This document shows, piece by piece, positions 44,628 to 54,694 of a DNA stretch of 64,000 bases; within the stretch, counting starts at the first letter, position 1; each line of letters opens with the position of its first letter. The stretch is from Microbacterium testaceum (GTDB taxonomy: Bacteria > Actinomycetota > Actinomycetes > Actinomycetales > Microbacteriaceae): NCBI RefSeq assembly GCF_003075375.1, contig NZ_QDFT01000012.1, positions 1-64,000 of the forward strand, read 5' to 3'. The notes under the pieces were generated by a model. It saw nothing but the letters and a program-made list of their open reading frames with translations, made no database searches and was not told where the DNA came from. Made by a program: the position numbers and the translations under genes.

Positions 44628-45266
44628 ATGAGCGATTCGTCCCGTGAGTTCCACAAGCCGGTCCGGCGTCCGGCCGAGCTCTTCGACCGACTCTTCTCGG
44701 CCGAGGATCCGGCGGAGGTCTCGCGCGTGGCTCACAGCACGGCCCAGGCCCTGCTGTCGCGCGTGCGGGCAGATCCGAGCGTCGACGTCGTCGAGCGACT
44801 GGTCGCGTTCACCGACGACCACGGCATCGATGACATCGCCGAACTCTGGTCGCGGTCGCCCGCTCGCTCCCTGCCCGGCGCGCTCTGGCGGCTCTACCTG
44901 CTGCAGCTGATGATCCACGACGACGCCGCGACGGCCGCTCTGCTGTACGAGCGCGGGCGCGTCGAGATGGCGACGGTCGACGCCGTCGTGGCGGGTGCTC
45001 CCGCACCCGCGGGCCCCGAAGAACTCGTGCAGCTGATCGACACGATCCTCCGCGGCCTCTTCGAGGGCGACTTCGCCGTCGCGCTGGATCGTGCGGCCGC
45101 GTTCTGCCGAGTCCAGGCGGCGGGGTCGACGCATCTCGCGGACGACTATGAGAACACCGAGTCCGAGCGCGCCAGCGCGCTGACCACGCGGGCGCTGCGA
45201 CTGGCCACCTACGCAGAAGACCTGGCGGCATCCGCGGCCCTCTGGCGGCGCGACGCGCTGACGTGA
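44628..45266 (+). CDS. Conserved-looking helical protein, function unknown
   Basis: A 212-residue, Ala- and Asp-rich, predicted all-helical soluble protein (RPAELFDRLFSAEDPAEV, LWRLYLLQLMIHDDAATAALLYERG). No signal peptide, membrane span or catalytic motif was seen and no family was recognised. It has a clean leaderless start and coding character. The gap 45267-45461 that follows holds a short GCCGCT/AGCGGC hairpin and nothing else recognised. Confidence 0.7.
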   Translation: MSDSSREFHKPVRRPAELFDRLFSAEDPAEVSRVAHSTAQALLSRVRADPSVDVVERLVAFTDDHGIDDIAELWSRSPARSLPGALWRLYLLQLMIHDDAATAALLYERGRVEMATVDAVVAGAPAPAGPEELVQLIDTILRGLFEGDFAVALDRAAAFCRVQAAGSTHLADDYENTESERASALTTRALRLATYAEDLAASAALWRRDALT

Positions 45267-45449
45267 GAAGAGCCCGGAAAAGATAAGTGCCGGACCGCAG
45301 AACGCCTCTCGGCGCAAGGCCGCTCATAGCGGCAGAAGATGGAGCCCGGGGTTACTGCGGCCCGGCTGTAGAAGTGTAACAAGGGCCCCGCGCGAACATT
45401 CCCTCGGACGGCCCCGTTGACAAGACCCGGGCGTGTCGGGTCGACGACA

Positions 45450-45455
45450 TAGGCT
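45450..45455 (+). promoter_or_regulatory. -10 box for leaderless pabC
   Basis: TAGGCT lies 6 nt (cgcagc) before the ATG at 45462; no Shine-Dalgarno. Confidence 0.55.
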
Positions 45456-45461
45456 CGCAGC

Positions 45462-46346
45462 ATGGCTTGGCGCAGTGCTCTTCTGATCGACCCCGTGGCA
45501 TCCGATGATCCTCGAGAGGACTTCGCCGAGACGTTCCGCTTCTTCGATCCGGACGAGCCCGCGCTGCGGGTCGGTGACCTCAGCGCGCAGCGCGGTGACG
45601 GGATCTTCGAGTCGCTCGGTGTGATCGACGGTCACCCGCAAGAGGTCGGTCCCCATCTCGAGCGGCTCGCGCACTCCGCCGGGTTGTGCGATCTGCCGGC
45701 TCCGCATCTCGGACAGTGGCGGTCCGCGATCGCCCGGGTCGCCGCGCACGCGGGAGCGGGCGAGAACGTCATGAAACTGCTGCTCAGCAGGGGAGTGGAG
45801 GGCCAGCCGATCCCCACGGCGTGGATCACGCTGGCATCCGCCCCCGACAACACCCGCTCGCGGCGGGACGGGGTCGACGTCGTCACCCTCGACCGCGGGC
45901 ACGCGCTCGACGTCCCGGCGCGCGCTCCCTGGCTGCAGCTCGGGGCCAAGACGCTGTCGTACGCCGTCAACATGGCGGCGATCCGCGAAGCCCACCGGCG
46001 CGGCGCCGACGACGCGGTGTTCGTCTCCAGCGACGGGTTCGTGCTCGAGGCGCCCACCGCGACGGTGCTGCTGCGCCTGGGCGACCGGTTCGTCACGCCC
46101 GAGCCGAGCGCGGGCATCCTGCACGGCACGACGCAGATCAGCGTGTTCTCGTACCTCGGGCGGCGCGGTGTCGAGACCGCATACGAGACCGTTCCGACGG
46201 CGACCCTCGTCGACGCGGATGCCGCGTGGTTGCTGTCGAGCGTGCGCCTGGCCGCGCCGATCGCCGCGGTCGACGGCGTCGCGAAAGCCATCGACCGGGC
46301 GTTGACGGACGAGCTCAACGCCTATCTGCTCTCGCCGCGCGACTGA
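45462..46346 (+). CDS. pabC: Aminotransferase class IV, probably aminodeoxychorismate lyase
   Basis: A 294-residue PLP enzyme of fold type IV. Features are GDGIFESLGVI near the N-terminus, the PLP-Lys in LGAKTLSYAVNMAA, and DDAVFVSSDGFVLEAPTATV plus GILHGTTQ that bind the cofactor phosphate. PabC makes 4-aminobenzoate for folate; D-amino-acid or branched-chain aminotransferases share the fold. The link to the M. tuberculosis Rv0812 neighbourhood supports PabC. Confidence 0.82.
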   Translation: MAWRSALLIDPVASDDPREDFAETFRFFDPDEPALRVGDLSAQRGDGIFESLGVIDGHPQEVGPHLERLAHSAGLCDLPAPHLGQWRSAIARVAAHAGAGENVMKLLLSRGVEGQPIPTAWITLASAPDNTRSRRDGVDVVTLDRGHALDVPARAPWLQLGAKTLSYAVNMAAIREAHRRGADDAVFVSSDGFVLEAPTATVLLRLGDRFVTPEPSAGILHGTTQISVFSYLGRRGVETAYETVPTATLVDADAAWLLSSVRLAAPIAAVDGVAKAIDRALTDELNAYLLSPRD

Positions 46347-46367
46347 GCGGGGCCCACGCGGGAACGA

Positions 46368-46395
46368 CGAAGGCCCCGCCGGAGCGGGGCCTTCG
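46368..46395. terminator. Bidirectional terminator between pabC and pstB
   Basis: An 11-bp perfect stem CGAAGGCCCCG / CGGGGCCTTCG with a 6-nt loop between convergent genes. Confidence 0.85.
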
Positions 46396-46407
46396 CGGGG
46401 TGTGTGC

Positions 46408-47187
<780 letters not shown>

Positions 47188-47207
47188 GAAGAGGTGCCTT
47201 TCTGGGG

Positions 47208-48290
47208 TCAGCGCGCCTTGGGCGCGAACACCGCCGCCACGATCCGGGCGATCAGGTTGAAGATGACGACGAGGACGACGAGCAGGAACGCCGCGCCCCA
47301 GGCCTGGGCCTGAGATGCGTCGATGTCCTGGCCGGGGAAGCTGTACGCGGTGTAGGCCATGACGGGGAGGGTCTGCATCGGACCCTCGAACGGGTTGGCG
47401 TTGAAGTTGTCGGTGAAGCTCGCCGCGATGAAGATCGGGGCGGTCTCGCCGACGACGCGCGCCACGGCGAGAACCACACCGGTGATGATGCCGCTGGCCG
47501 CCGTGCGCAGCACGACCTTGATGATCGTCGCCGAGCGGGGCACGCCCAGGGCGAGCGAGGCCTCGCGCAGGTCGGCCGGGACCAGGCGCAGCATCTCTTC
47601 GGTGGAGCGGATCACGATCGGGATCATCAGCACGCACAGGGCGATGGATGCCGAGAACCCGCTGAACGCCTTCGGTCCGACGACCAGGCTGAACAGCGAG
47701 AACGCGAACAGACCGGCGACGATCGAGGGGATGCCCGTCATGACGTCGACGAGGAACGTGATCGCGCGGCGCAGCGGGTTGTTGGGCTGAGCGTACTCGA
47801 CCAGGTAGACGGCGGCCAGGATGCCGATGGGAACCGAGATGAGCGCCGCGATACCCGTGATGATGAGCGTGCCCGCGACGGCCTGCCAGGCGCCGGGGGT
47901 CGCGACGACCTCGAGGGTGTTCGGGTCGAACTGCGTGCCGCCGACCTGCGTGATGAACTGCAGGTTCACGACCGCGAGGCCCTTGGACACCACGGTGTAC
48001 AGCGTCGAGATGAGCGGGGCCACCGCGAGCAGGAACGCCGCGGTGACGAGCCCGCGCACGACACGGTCGACGGCCTTGCGGCGGTTCTCGACGATCGAAG
48101 AGCCGACGCCGATCGCGATCAGGTAGACGATCGCCGTGAGGATGAGCCAGGTGGCGAGGTTGAAACCGCCCATGAGCAGCTGGACGCCGGCGATGACGAC
48201 CGCGACGCCCGCGAGCAGCATCGGCTCGATGAAGCGGGGGAGCTGCCCGCTGGTGAGGGCGAGGGGGGCGGAGGGAGCGGTGACGGTCAT
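47208..48290 (-). CDS. pstA: Phosphate ABC transporter permease PstA
   Basis: A 360-residue permease with six core spans plus about three extra N-terminal spans ([18 protein letters not shown] onward). The EAA-like loop is [23 protein letters not shown]. It pairs with PstC in the membrane. The ATG overlaps the pstC stop by 4 bp. Confidence 0.96.
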   Translation of the reverse strand: MTVTAPSAPLALTSGQLPRFIEPMLLAGVAVVIAGVQLLMGGFNLATWLILTAIVYLIAIGVGSSIVENRRKAVDRVVRGLVTAAFLLAVAPLISTLYTVVSKGLAVVNLQFITQVGGTQFDPNTLEVVATPGAWQAVAGTLIITGIAALISVPIGILAAVYLVEYAQPNNPLRRAITFLVDVMTGIPSIVAGLFAFSLFSLVVGPKAFSGFSASIALCVLMIPIVIRSTEEMLRLVPADLREASLALGVPRSATIIKVVLRTAASGIITGVVLAVARVVGETAPIFIAASFTDNFNANPFEGPMQTLPVMAYTAYSFPGQDIDASQAQAWGAAFLLVVLVVIFNLIARIVAAVFAPKAR

Positions 48291-49306
48291 GAGCGCTTGC
48301 CCTTCTTGCGGCCCTTCGCACCGGGGCCGGTGGCTCCGATGATGTAGCGGGCGAACATGTTGACCGCCAGCGAGATGACGAACAGCATCAGACCGGTGCC
48401 GATGAGCGCCGAGCGCTGCAGGTCGGTCGCGATGGGGAAGTTCAGCGCGATGTTCGCCGCGATCGTCTGCGAGTTGTAGCCGTCGGTGAGCAGCAGCACC
48501 GAGTAGATGAGGCTGGGCGAGATAATGAGCGCGATCGCCATGGTCTCGCCGAGGGCGCGGCCGAGGCCCAGCAGGGTGGCCGAGACCATGCCGCTGCGGG
48601 CGTACGGGAAGACCGACAGGCGGATCATCTCCCATCGCGTGGCGCCGAGGGCCAGGGCGGCTTCTTCGTGCAGGCGCGGGGTCTGCAGGAAGATCTCGCG
48701 GGTGATCGAGGTGACGATCGGCAGGATCATGACGGCGAGCACCACTCCACCGGTGAGCATGGTGGACCCCGTGCTCGAGACCGGGCCCTGGAAGAGCGGG
48801 ATCCAGCCCAGGTACTGGTTGAGGAACTCGCCGACGGGCAGCAGCAGCGGGCGCATGACGATGATGCCCCACAGGCCGAAGACGATCGACGGCACCGCGG
48901 CGAGCAGGTCGACGATGTAGCCCAGCGCGCCGGCGATGCGGCGGGGGGCGTAGTGCGAGATGAACAGCGCGATGCCGATGGCGACCGGCGTTCCGATGAT
49001 CATCGCGATGAGGGCCGCCCAGACGCTGCCGAAGAGCAGGGGTCCGACGTACTCCCAGAAGTTGGACCACGAGCCGTTCTGGTAGCCGGCGAGGTCGCCC
49101 TCGGTCCAGTTGCCCGTGATGGCGGGCAGACCGCGGATGATCAGGAAGATCGCCACACCGGCGAGGATGATCATGATCGACACGGCGGCCGTGGTCGACA
49201 GTCCGAGGAAGACGGTGTCGCCGACGCGTCGCTTGCCGACGATCGTCGTGCGGGGCGGGGTCGGTGAGGACGGGGCGGTCTCTGTGTCAGCGACGGTGTC
49301 AGTCAC
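48287..49306 (-). CDS. pstC: Phosphate ABC transporter permease PstC
   Basis: A 339-residue permease with six main spans and the loop [24 protein letters not shown] 49306 is chosen; a GTG at 49327 is in frame but has no better signals. A tiny reading frame with a strong RBS overlaps this start (49299-49334), so the gene may depend on coupled translation. It follows pstS after a hairpin. Confidence 0.95.
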   Translation of the reverse strand: MTDTVADTETAPSSPTPPRTTIVGKRRVGDTVFLGLSTTAAVSIMIILAGVAIFLIIRGLPAITGNWTEGDLAGYQNGSWSNFWEYVGPLLFGSVWAALIAMIIGTPVAIGIALFISHYAPRRIAGALGYIVDLLAAVPSIVFGLWGIIVMRPLLLPVGEFLNQYLGWIPLFQGPVSSTGSTMLTGGVVLAVMILPIVTSITREIFLQTPRLHEEAALALGATRWEMIRLSVFPYARSGMVSATLLGLGRALGETMAIALIISPSLIYSVLLLTDGYNSQTIAANIALNFPIATDLQRSALIGTGLMLFVISLAVNMFARYIIGATGPGAKGRKKGKRS

Positions 49307-49334
49307 GGGGGACCTCACGCTCGGCACGGGTCAT
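49299..49334 (-). CDS. Possible 11-residue leader peptide before pstC
   Basis: ATG 49334 with GAGGAG 5 nt upstream opens an 11-codon frame ([11 protein letters not shown]) that ends at 49299, overlapping the pstC GTG by a few bases in another frame. The pstC start itself has only a weak site, so ribosomes may reach it by re-initiation. It could equally be chance. Confidence 0.35.
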   Translation of the reverse strand: MTRAEREVPRD

Positions 49335-49413
49335 GGGTTCTCCTCGGTCGGGTGTTCTGTGAGGATGTCGGCTCAGCGGAGCGTTCGACGCGGGTCGACC
49401 GTTCCGATCAGCC

Positions 49414-49448
49414 CGGCCCGACCCGCACGAGAAGCGCGAGTCGGGCCG
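49414..49448 (-). terminator. Intercistronic hairpin between pstS and pstC
   Basis: A 9-bp stem CGGCCCGAC / GTCGGGCCG about 16 nt after the pstS stop. Such a hairpin would let pstS be made in excess of pstCAB by partial termination or by mRNA stabilisation. Confidence 0.6.
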
Positions 49449-49463
49449 AGTCCGAAGAGATGT

Positions 49464-50591
49464 TTACTTGATGGCCGAGAGGGTCTCGGCGGCGGCCTCG
49501 AGGACCGAGTCGGGCAGCGGGGCCGAGCCGGCGTTCTTGGCCGCGACCTGCTGGCCGAGGGTGCTGGTGACGAAGCCGAGGTACGACTTGGTCAGCTCGG
49601 CCTGCGCGGAGTCCTTGAACGTGGTGCAGGTGATCGCGTAGGACACGAGCGGGATCGGGTAGGTCTCGGCGGTCAGCTTCGAGTAGTCGAACTTCTTCGA
49701 CAGGTCGCCCGCGACACCGTTGCTGGCGTCGACGGCCGCGGCCTCGAAGGTCGCCGTGACGGCCTCGGGGCTGTACGCGACGGCGGTGCCGTCCTGGATG
49801 ACCGCGGCGGCGTTCAGGTCGCCGATGGCCGAGTGGTCGGCGTAGCCGATGGTGCCGGTGCCGGCCTTGACGGCCTCGACGACACCGGAGCCGCCCTTCT
49901 GCTTCGAGACGTTGCCCTCGATGGGCCAGTCCTTGCCCGCGGGGGCGGTCCACACCGACGACTGCGTCGCGGCGAGGTAGTTGGTGAGGTTCTGCGTGGT
50001 GCCCGAGCCGTCCGAGCGCGCGACGGTCGTGATGGGACCGGCGGTCAGGGCGGTGCCGTTGTCGGCGGTGATGGCCGGGTCGGACCAGTCGGTGATCTGG
50101 AGCGCGAAGATCTTGGCGATCGTCTCGCCCGAGAGCTTCAGCTCGGTGACGCCGGGGATGTTGAAGATGATCGCGACGCCGTCGAGGTAGACGGGGATGT
50201 TGACGCCGCCCTCGGTGCACAGCGCAGCCGACTGCGTGGTCTGGTCGGCGTTCAGGGGGGCGTCCGAGCCGGCGAAGTCGTACGCGCCGCTGAGGAAGTT
50301 GGTGACGCCGCCGCCGGAGCCCTGCGACTTGTCGTAGTTGATCGTGACGCCCTTGGCCTGAGCGTTGTAGGCGCTGGTCCACGCGGCCTGCGCGTTGGAC
50401 TGGGCGCTCGAGCCGCCCGCGGTGATCGTGCCCGAGAGGTTGGGGTCGATCGTGAACGCCACGTCGGAGGACGAGGGCGACGAGGACGAACCCGCGGCGT
50501 CGCCGGAGCCCGAGGGGCCGGCGCAGCCGGCGAGGGTCAGGGAGGCCACGGCGGCCACGGTGCCCAGCTGGGCGAGTCGGGAGAGCTTCAC
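49464..50591 (-). CDS. pstS: Phosphate-binding lipoprotein PstS
   Basis: A 375-residue lipoprotein (LAGC lipobox near residue 22) with a Ser/Gly linker and the periplasmic-binding fold: GGSSAQSNAQAAW, YDKSQGSGGGVTNF and ARSDGSGTTQNLTNY are the phosphate-contact loops of PstS. GTG 50591, 8 nt after GAAGGA, is preferred; ATG 50609 is possible. First gene of pstSCAB, with a PHO box upstream. Confidence 0.97.
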   Translation of the reverse strand: MKLSRLAQLGTVAAVASLTLAGCAGPSGSGDAAGSSSSPSSSDVAFTIDPNLSGTITAGGSSAQSNAQAAWTSAYNAQAKGVTINYDKSQGSGGGVTNFLSGAYDFAGSDAPLNADQTTQSAALCTEGGVNIPVYLDGVAIIFNIPGVTELKLSGETIAKIFALQITDWSDPAITADNGTALTAGPITTVARSDGSGTTQNLTNYLAATQSSVWTAPAGKDWPIEGNVSKQKGGSGVVEAVKAGTGTIGYADHSAIGDLNAAAVIQDGTAVAYSPEAVTATFEAAAVDASNGVAGDLSKKFDYSKLTAETYPIPLVSYAITCTTFKDSAQAELTKSYLGFVTSTLGQQVAAKNAGSAPLPDSVLEAAAETLSAIK

Positions 50592-50657
50592 GATGTGAAT
50601 CCTTCGCATGTTTGGGGACGGAACCCGGTGCAGGGTTCGACGGGAACGCTAAACAGC

Positions 50658-50671
50658 GACTCTTAAGAGTC
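50658..50671. promoter_or_regulatory. 14-bp perfect palindrome GACTCTTAAGAGTC in the pstS promoter
   Basis: It lies 12 bp from the PHO box on the pstS side, where the pstS -10 region would fall. It could bind a dimeric regulator or be a transcription-start hairpin. Confidence 0.5.
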
Positions 50672-50682
50672 TGCGTTGCACG

Positions 50683-50700
50683 GGTGAACGGAAGGTGAAC
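50683..50700. promoter_or_regulatory. PHO box shared by pstS and the Pls-like NRPS
   Basis: Two direct repeats GGTGAAC (50683-50689 and 50694-50700) with 11-bp period, the reverse complement of the actinobacterial PhoP unit GTTCACC. The orientation suits pstS (minus strand). The NRPS -10 begins 37 bp beyond on the other side. Confidence 0.75.
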
Positions 50701-50736
50701 CGGGGCGGCCCGTCCGGGGTGTTTCCCTGGGAGTTG

Positions 50737-50742
50737 TACCCT
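50737..50742 (+). promoter_or_regulatory. -10 box for leaderless NRPS gene
   Basis: TACCCT lies exactly 7 nt before the GTG at 50750, with no Shine-Dalgarno. It fits the TAnnnT leaderless pattern and sets the PHO box just upstream of the expected -35. Confidence 0.5.
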
Positions 50743-50749
50743 TCGTGCC

Positions 50750-53700
50750 GTGACGACCTCCGCCTCCGCCGCCCAGGCCCCGCTCGACCGGTTGGCCGCT
50801 GCGGCGCCCGCGCGCACGCTGATCGACATCCTCACCGACGTCGCCGCACGGCATCCCGAGGCATCCGCCATCGACGACGGCTCGGGGGCGTTGAGCTACC
50901 GCGAGCTGCTCGCGCGGGTGTGGCGCACCGCCGCGACGCTGCACGAGGCGGGCGTGCGACGCGGTGACCGCGTCGGGGTGCGCATGCCCTCGGGCTCGAA
51001 GGAGCTGTACGTGTCGATCCTCGCCGTGATGGCCGCGGGTGCGGCCTACGTGCCGGTCGACGCCGACGACCCCGACGAGCGCGCCCGTCTGGTCTTCGGC
51101 GAAGCGGGAGTGCGGGGCATCGTCGCCGGGGACGGCGAGTTCGTCGCGGCGGATCCGGATGCCGGACTCGTGCGCCTCTACGACGGCGACGCCCCGCACC
51201 CCGGGACGAACGCGCTGCCCGTGGTGGCTCCGCCGACCGTCGACGACGACGCGTGGATCATCTTCACCTCGGGGTCGACGGGCGTTCCCAAGGGCGTCGC
51301 CGTGTCGCACCGCTCGGCGGCGGCCTTCGTGGAGGCCGAGGGACGCCTCTTCGTGCAGCGCGAGCCGCTCGGTCCGGGCGACCGCGTGCTCGCGGGGCTG
51401 TCGGTGGCGTTCGACGCCTCATGCGAAGAGATGTGGCTGGCGTGGGGACACGGCGCGTGCCTCGTCCCCGCTCCCCGTTCCCTGGTGCGTTCGGGCGAAG
51501 ATCTGGCGCCGTGGCTGCTGCGCCAGGGCATCACCGTCGTCTCGACCGTGCCGACGCTCGCGGCCATGTGGCCCGCGGACTCGATCGAGAACGTGCGCCT
51601 GCTGATCTTCGGCGGAGAGGCCTGTCCGCCCGAACTCGCCGCGCGTCTGGTGGCCGAGGGGCGCGAGGTGTGGAACACCTACGGTCCCACCGAGGCCACC
51701 GTGGTCGCCTGCGCCGCCCCCCTCGACGGCTCGCTGCCCGTGCGCATCGGCCTTCCCCTCGACGGGTGGGCGCTGGCGGTGGTGGATGCCGAGGGCCGGC
51801 CGGTCGCCGAGGGCGAGGTAGGCGAGCTCATCATCGGCGGCGTCGGCCTGGCGCGCTACCTCGACCCCGCGAAGGACGCGGAGAAGTACGCGCCGATGCC
51901 GACGCTCGGCTGGGAACGCGCCTACCGCTCGGGCGATCTCGTGCGCTTCGAGTCGGCGGGACTGGTCTTCCAGGGGCGCGCCGACGACCAGGTCAAGGTC
52001 GGCGGCCGTCGCATCGAGCTCGGCGAGGTCGAGTCGGCCCTGCAGGACCTCGACCACGTGAGCGCCGCGACCGTCGCGGTGCGCACGACCGAGGCGGGCG
52101 TGCCCGTGCTGGTCGGCTACCTCGTCATGGACGACGGCGCCGAGCTCGACCGCGCGGCCGCGCGCGCGGCGCTGGCCGAGCGGCTGCCCGCCGCGACCAT
52201 CCCGCTGCTCGGCGTCGTCGACGCCCTGCCGGTGCGCACCTCGGGCAAGGTCGACCGCGCGGCGCTGCCCTGGCCCCTGCCCGGGGTGGACGCCCCCGTC
52301 GCGACCGACTTCTCGGCGGACGAGGCGTGGCTCGCCGAGCAGTGGCAGGCCGTGCTGGGGCTCGCCGTCACCGACCGCAAGGCGGACTTCTTCGACCTCG
52401 GAGGCGGCTCCCTGGCGGCGGCGCAGCTGGTCTCGCGCATCCGCGCGCGCGTGCCGGAGTTCTCGGTCGCCGACATCTACGACGTTCCTCGGCTGGGCGC
52501 GATGGCCAAGGCCCTCGGTCCGCTGCTGCACGACGAGACCCCGTCGACGTTCCATCGGCCCGCTCCCACGCCGCGGTCGACGCAGTGGGTGCAGACGCTG
52601 GTGGGGGCGCCGCTGTTCATCCTCTCGGGCATTCGGTGGCTGCTGTACCTGCTGACCGCGTCGGCGATCCTGCAGCTCGCGCCGGGGTTCGACGTGCTGC
52701 CGGGCGTGCCGTGGCCCGTGCTCGTCGTGGGGCTGCTGATCTTCGCGACGCCGTTCGGCCGCATGGCGATCGCCGTGGCATCCGCTCGCCTTCTGCTCGC
52801 GGGGGTACGGGCGGGGGACTATCCACGTGGAGGGTGGGTCCACCTCCGGCTGTGGCTGGCCGAGCAGATCGCGGATCAAGTGGATGCCGTGGGCCTGGCC
52901 GGTGCGCCCTGGGTGTCGTACTACGCGCGGGCGCTGGGCGCGCGCATCGGGCGCAACGTCGACCTGCACGCCCTTCCGCCCGTCACGGGACTCCTCGTCA
53001 TCGGCGACGGGGCGTCGATCGAGCCCGAGGTCGATCTGACCGGGTACTGGATCGACGGAGACCTGGTGCGCATCGGCGAGGTGCGCATCGGCAAGGGGGC
53101 GACCATCGGCGCCCGTTCGACCCTGGCGCCCGGCACGCGGATCGGCCGTCGCGCCGAGATCGCGCCCGGGTCGGCCGTCTTCGGCCGCGTCAAGGCCGAC
53201 CAGTCGTGGGCCGGTTCTCCGGCCGTGCGCGTGGGCGGCACCGCCAAGGACTGGCCGGCCGAACGTCCGGCGGCGCCCACCCGTTGGCTGTGGGCCTACG
53301 CGGCCTCGGCCGTCGTCCTGGCCCTCCTGCCCCTGGCGTCCTTCACCGTCGGCGGTCTCGTGCTCGCGCAGGGGATACGCGGAAGCGGCACGCTGGCGGC
53401 CGCGGCGGGCGCGGCCTTCGCGTGGCTCGTGCCGGCGGTCGCGGTCACGGGCCTGGTGTTCGCGGCATCCGTGGTCCTGCTCGTGCGGGTGCTCTCGATC
53501 GGCCTGGCCGAGGGGACGCACCCCGTGCGCAGCCGGGTGGCCTGGCAGGCGTGGACCATCGAGCGTCTGCTGGATGCCGCACGCACCATTCTGTTCCCGC
53601 TGTACTCCTCGCTCTTCACTCCCGTCTGGCTGCGGATGCTCGGGGCCCGGGTGGGGCGCGACGTCGAGGCCTCGACGGTCCTGCTCATCCCCTCGATGGC

Positions 53701-54694
53701 CCGCATCGAGGACGGGGCCTTCCTGGCCGACGACACGATGGTCGCGTCCTACGAACTGCACGCCGGGTGGCTGCGACTCGGTCCGGTGCGCATCGGCAAA
53801 CGCGCCTTCCTCGGCAATTCGGGGATGGCGGCCCCCGGTCACCGCGTCCCGCGCGACGGCCTGGTCGCGGTGCTGTCGGCTGCTCCCGCCAAGGCCAAGG
53901 CGGGCTCGTCGTGGTTGGGCTCTCCGGCCGTCCGCCTGCGACGCCAGTCCGCCGAGGGCGACGAATCGCGCACGTACCGCCCCACCGCCGCCCTGCGGTT
54001 CGCGCGGACGCTGTGGGAGCTCGGTCGTTTCGTCCCGGTCGTGGTGACGTGCGGGATCGGGCTGGGCGTGCTGCTGACCCTGGCCGCGCTGTGGGAGGGA
54101 CTCGGGCCGGTGTGGGCGCTGCTGCTGTCGGGCATCGTGCTGCTGGCCGCGGGCGCCGTCGCCGCCGGGGTGTCGACGGCCGCGAAATGGACGATCGTGG
54201 GGGTGATCCGCGCGGGTGAGCAGCCCCTGTGGTCGAGCTTCGTGTGGCGGACCGAGGTGTCCGACACGTTCACCGAGATGGTCGCGGCGCCCTGGTTCGC
54301 CCGCGCGGCGGCCGGGACCCCCGCCCTGGCGGTGTGGCTGCGCAGCCTCGGCGCGACGATCGGTCGGGGAGTGTGGTGCGACAGCTACTGGCTGCCCGAG
54401 CCCGATCTCGTCACGCTCGGCGACGCGTCCACGGTCAATCGGGGTTGCGTCGTGCAGACGCACCTCTTCCATGATCGAATCATGAGCATGGACACGGTCG
54501 AGCTCGAACCGGGCGCCACGCTCGGCCCCCACAGCGTGGTGCTGCCGGCATCCACCCTCGGAGCGCACGCGACCGTGGGACCCGCGTCGCTCGTGATGCG
54601 CGGCGAGACCGTACCGGTCGGTTCGCGCTGGAGCGGCAATCCCATCGGCCCGTGGCGTGCCGTCAAGGTCCGCGCCTACCAGTCGACGACGTGA
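50750..54694 (+). CDS. Pls/PosA-family membrane non-ribosomal peptide synthetase (lysine-type)
   Basis: A 1,314-residue NRPS, nearly the length of poly-epsilon-lysine synthetase Pls. The adenylation domain (~20-505) has FTSGSTGVPKGVAVSH, NTYGPTEATV, YRSGDL and PVRTSGK. The carrier domain (~520-590) has DLGGGSL, Ser554 for the pantetheine arm. Then follow three pairs of membrane spans, each followed by a hexapeptide-repeat-like soluble domain (first ~715-850, last with HLFHDR). There is no condensation or thioesterase domain, as in Pls. Substrate residues by alignment to GrsA: D222 A223 E226 S265 I286 G288 T310 V318 V319 K500, a lysine-type code. Overlaps the M1 peptidase gene. Confidence 0.92.
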   Translation: MTTSASAAQAPLDRLAAAAPARTLIDILTDVAARHPEASAIDDGSGALSYRELLARVWRTAATLHEAGVRRGDRVGVRMPSGSKELYVSILAVMAAGAAYVPVDADDPDERARLVFGEAGVRGIVAGDGEFVAADPDAGLVRLYDGDAPHPGTNALPVVAPPTVDDDAWIIFTSGSTGVPKGVAVSHRSAAAFVEAEGRLFVQREPLGPGDRVLAGLSVAFDASCEEMWLAWGHGACLVPAPRSLVRSGEDLAPWLLRQGITVVSTVPTLAAMWPADSIENVRLLIFGGEACPPELAARLVAEGREVWNTYGPTEATVVACAAPLDGSLPVRIGLPLDGWALAVVDAEGRPVAEGEVGELIIGGVGLARYLDPAKDAEKYAPMPTLGWERAYRSGDLVRFESAGLVFQGRADDQVKVGGRRIELGEVESALQDLDHVSAATVAVRTTEAGVPVLVGYLVMDDGAELDRAAARAALAERLPAATIPLLGVVDALPVRTSGKVDRAALPWPLPGVDAPVATDFSADEAWLAEQWQAVLGLAVTDRKADFFDLGGGSLAAAQLVSRIRARVPEFSVADIYDVPRLGAMAKALGPLLHDETPSTFHRPAPTPRSTQWVQTLVGAPLFILSGIRWLLYLLTASAILQLAPGFDVLPGVPWPVLVVGLLIFATPFGRMAIAVASARLLLAGVRAGDYPRGGWVHLRLWLAEQIADQVDAVGLAGAPWVSYYARALGARIGRNVDLHALPPVTGLLVIGDGASIEPEVDLTGYWIDGDLVRIGEVRIGKGATIGARSTLAPGTRIGRRAEIAPGSAVFGRVKADQSWAGSPAVRVGGTAKDWPAERPAAPTRWLWAYAASAVVLALLPLASFTVGGLVLAQGIRGSGTLAAAAGAAFAWLVPAVAVTGLVFAASVVLLVRVLSIGLAEGTHPVRSRVAWQAWTIERLLDAARTILFPLYSSLFTPVWLRMLGARVGRDVEASTVLLIPSMARIEDGAFLADDTMVASYELHAGWLRLGPVRIGKRAFLGNSGMAAPGHRVPRDGLVAVLSAAPAKAKAGSSWLGSPAVRLRRQSAEGDESRTYRPTAALRFARTLWELGRFVPVVVTCGIGLGVLLTLAALWEGLGPVWALLLSGIVLLAAGAVAAGVSTAAKWTIVGVIRAGEQPLWSSFVWRTEVSDTFTEMVAAPWFARAAAGTPALAVWLRSLGATIGRGVWCDSYWLPEPDLVTLGDASTVNRGCVVQTHLFHDRIMSMDTVELEPGATLGPHSVVLPASTLGAHATVGPASLVMRGETVPVGSRWSGNPIGPWRAVKVRAYQSTT

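Noticed and set aside
45267-45461. Possible small RNA between the hypothetical gene and pabC
   Set aside because: Only a 6-bp hairpin and no promoter-terminator pair of quality; left as unassigned.
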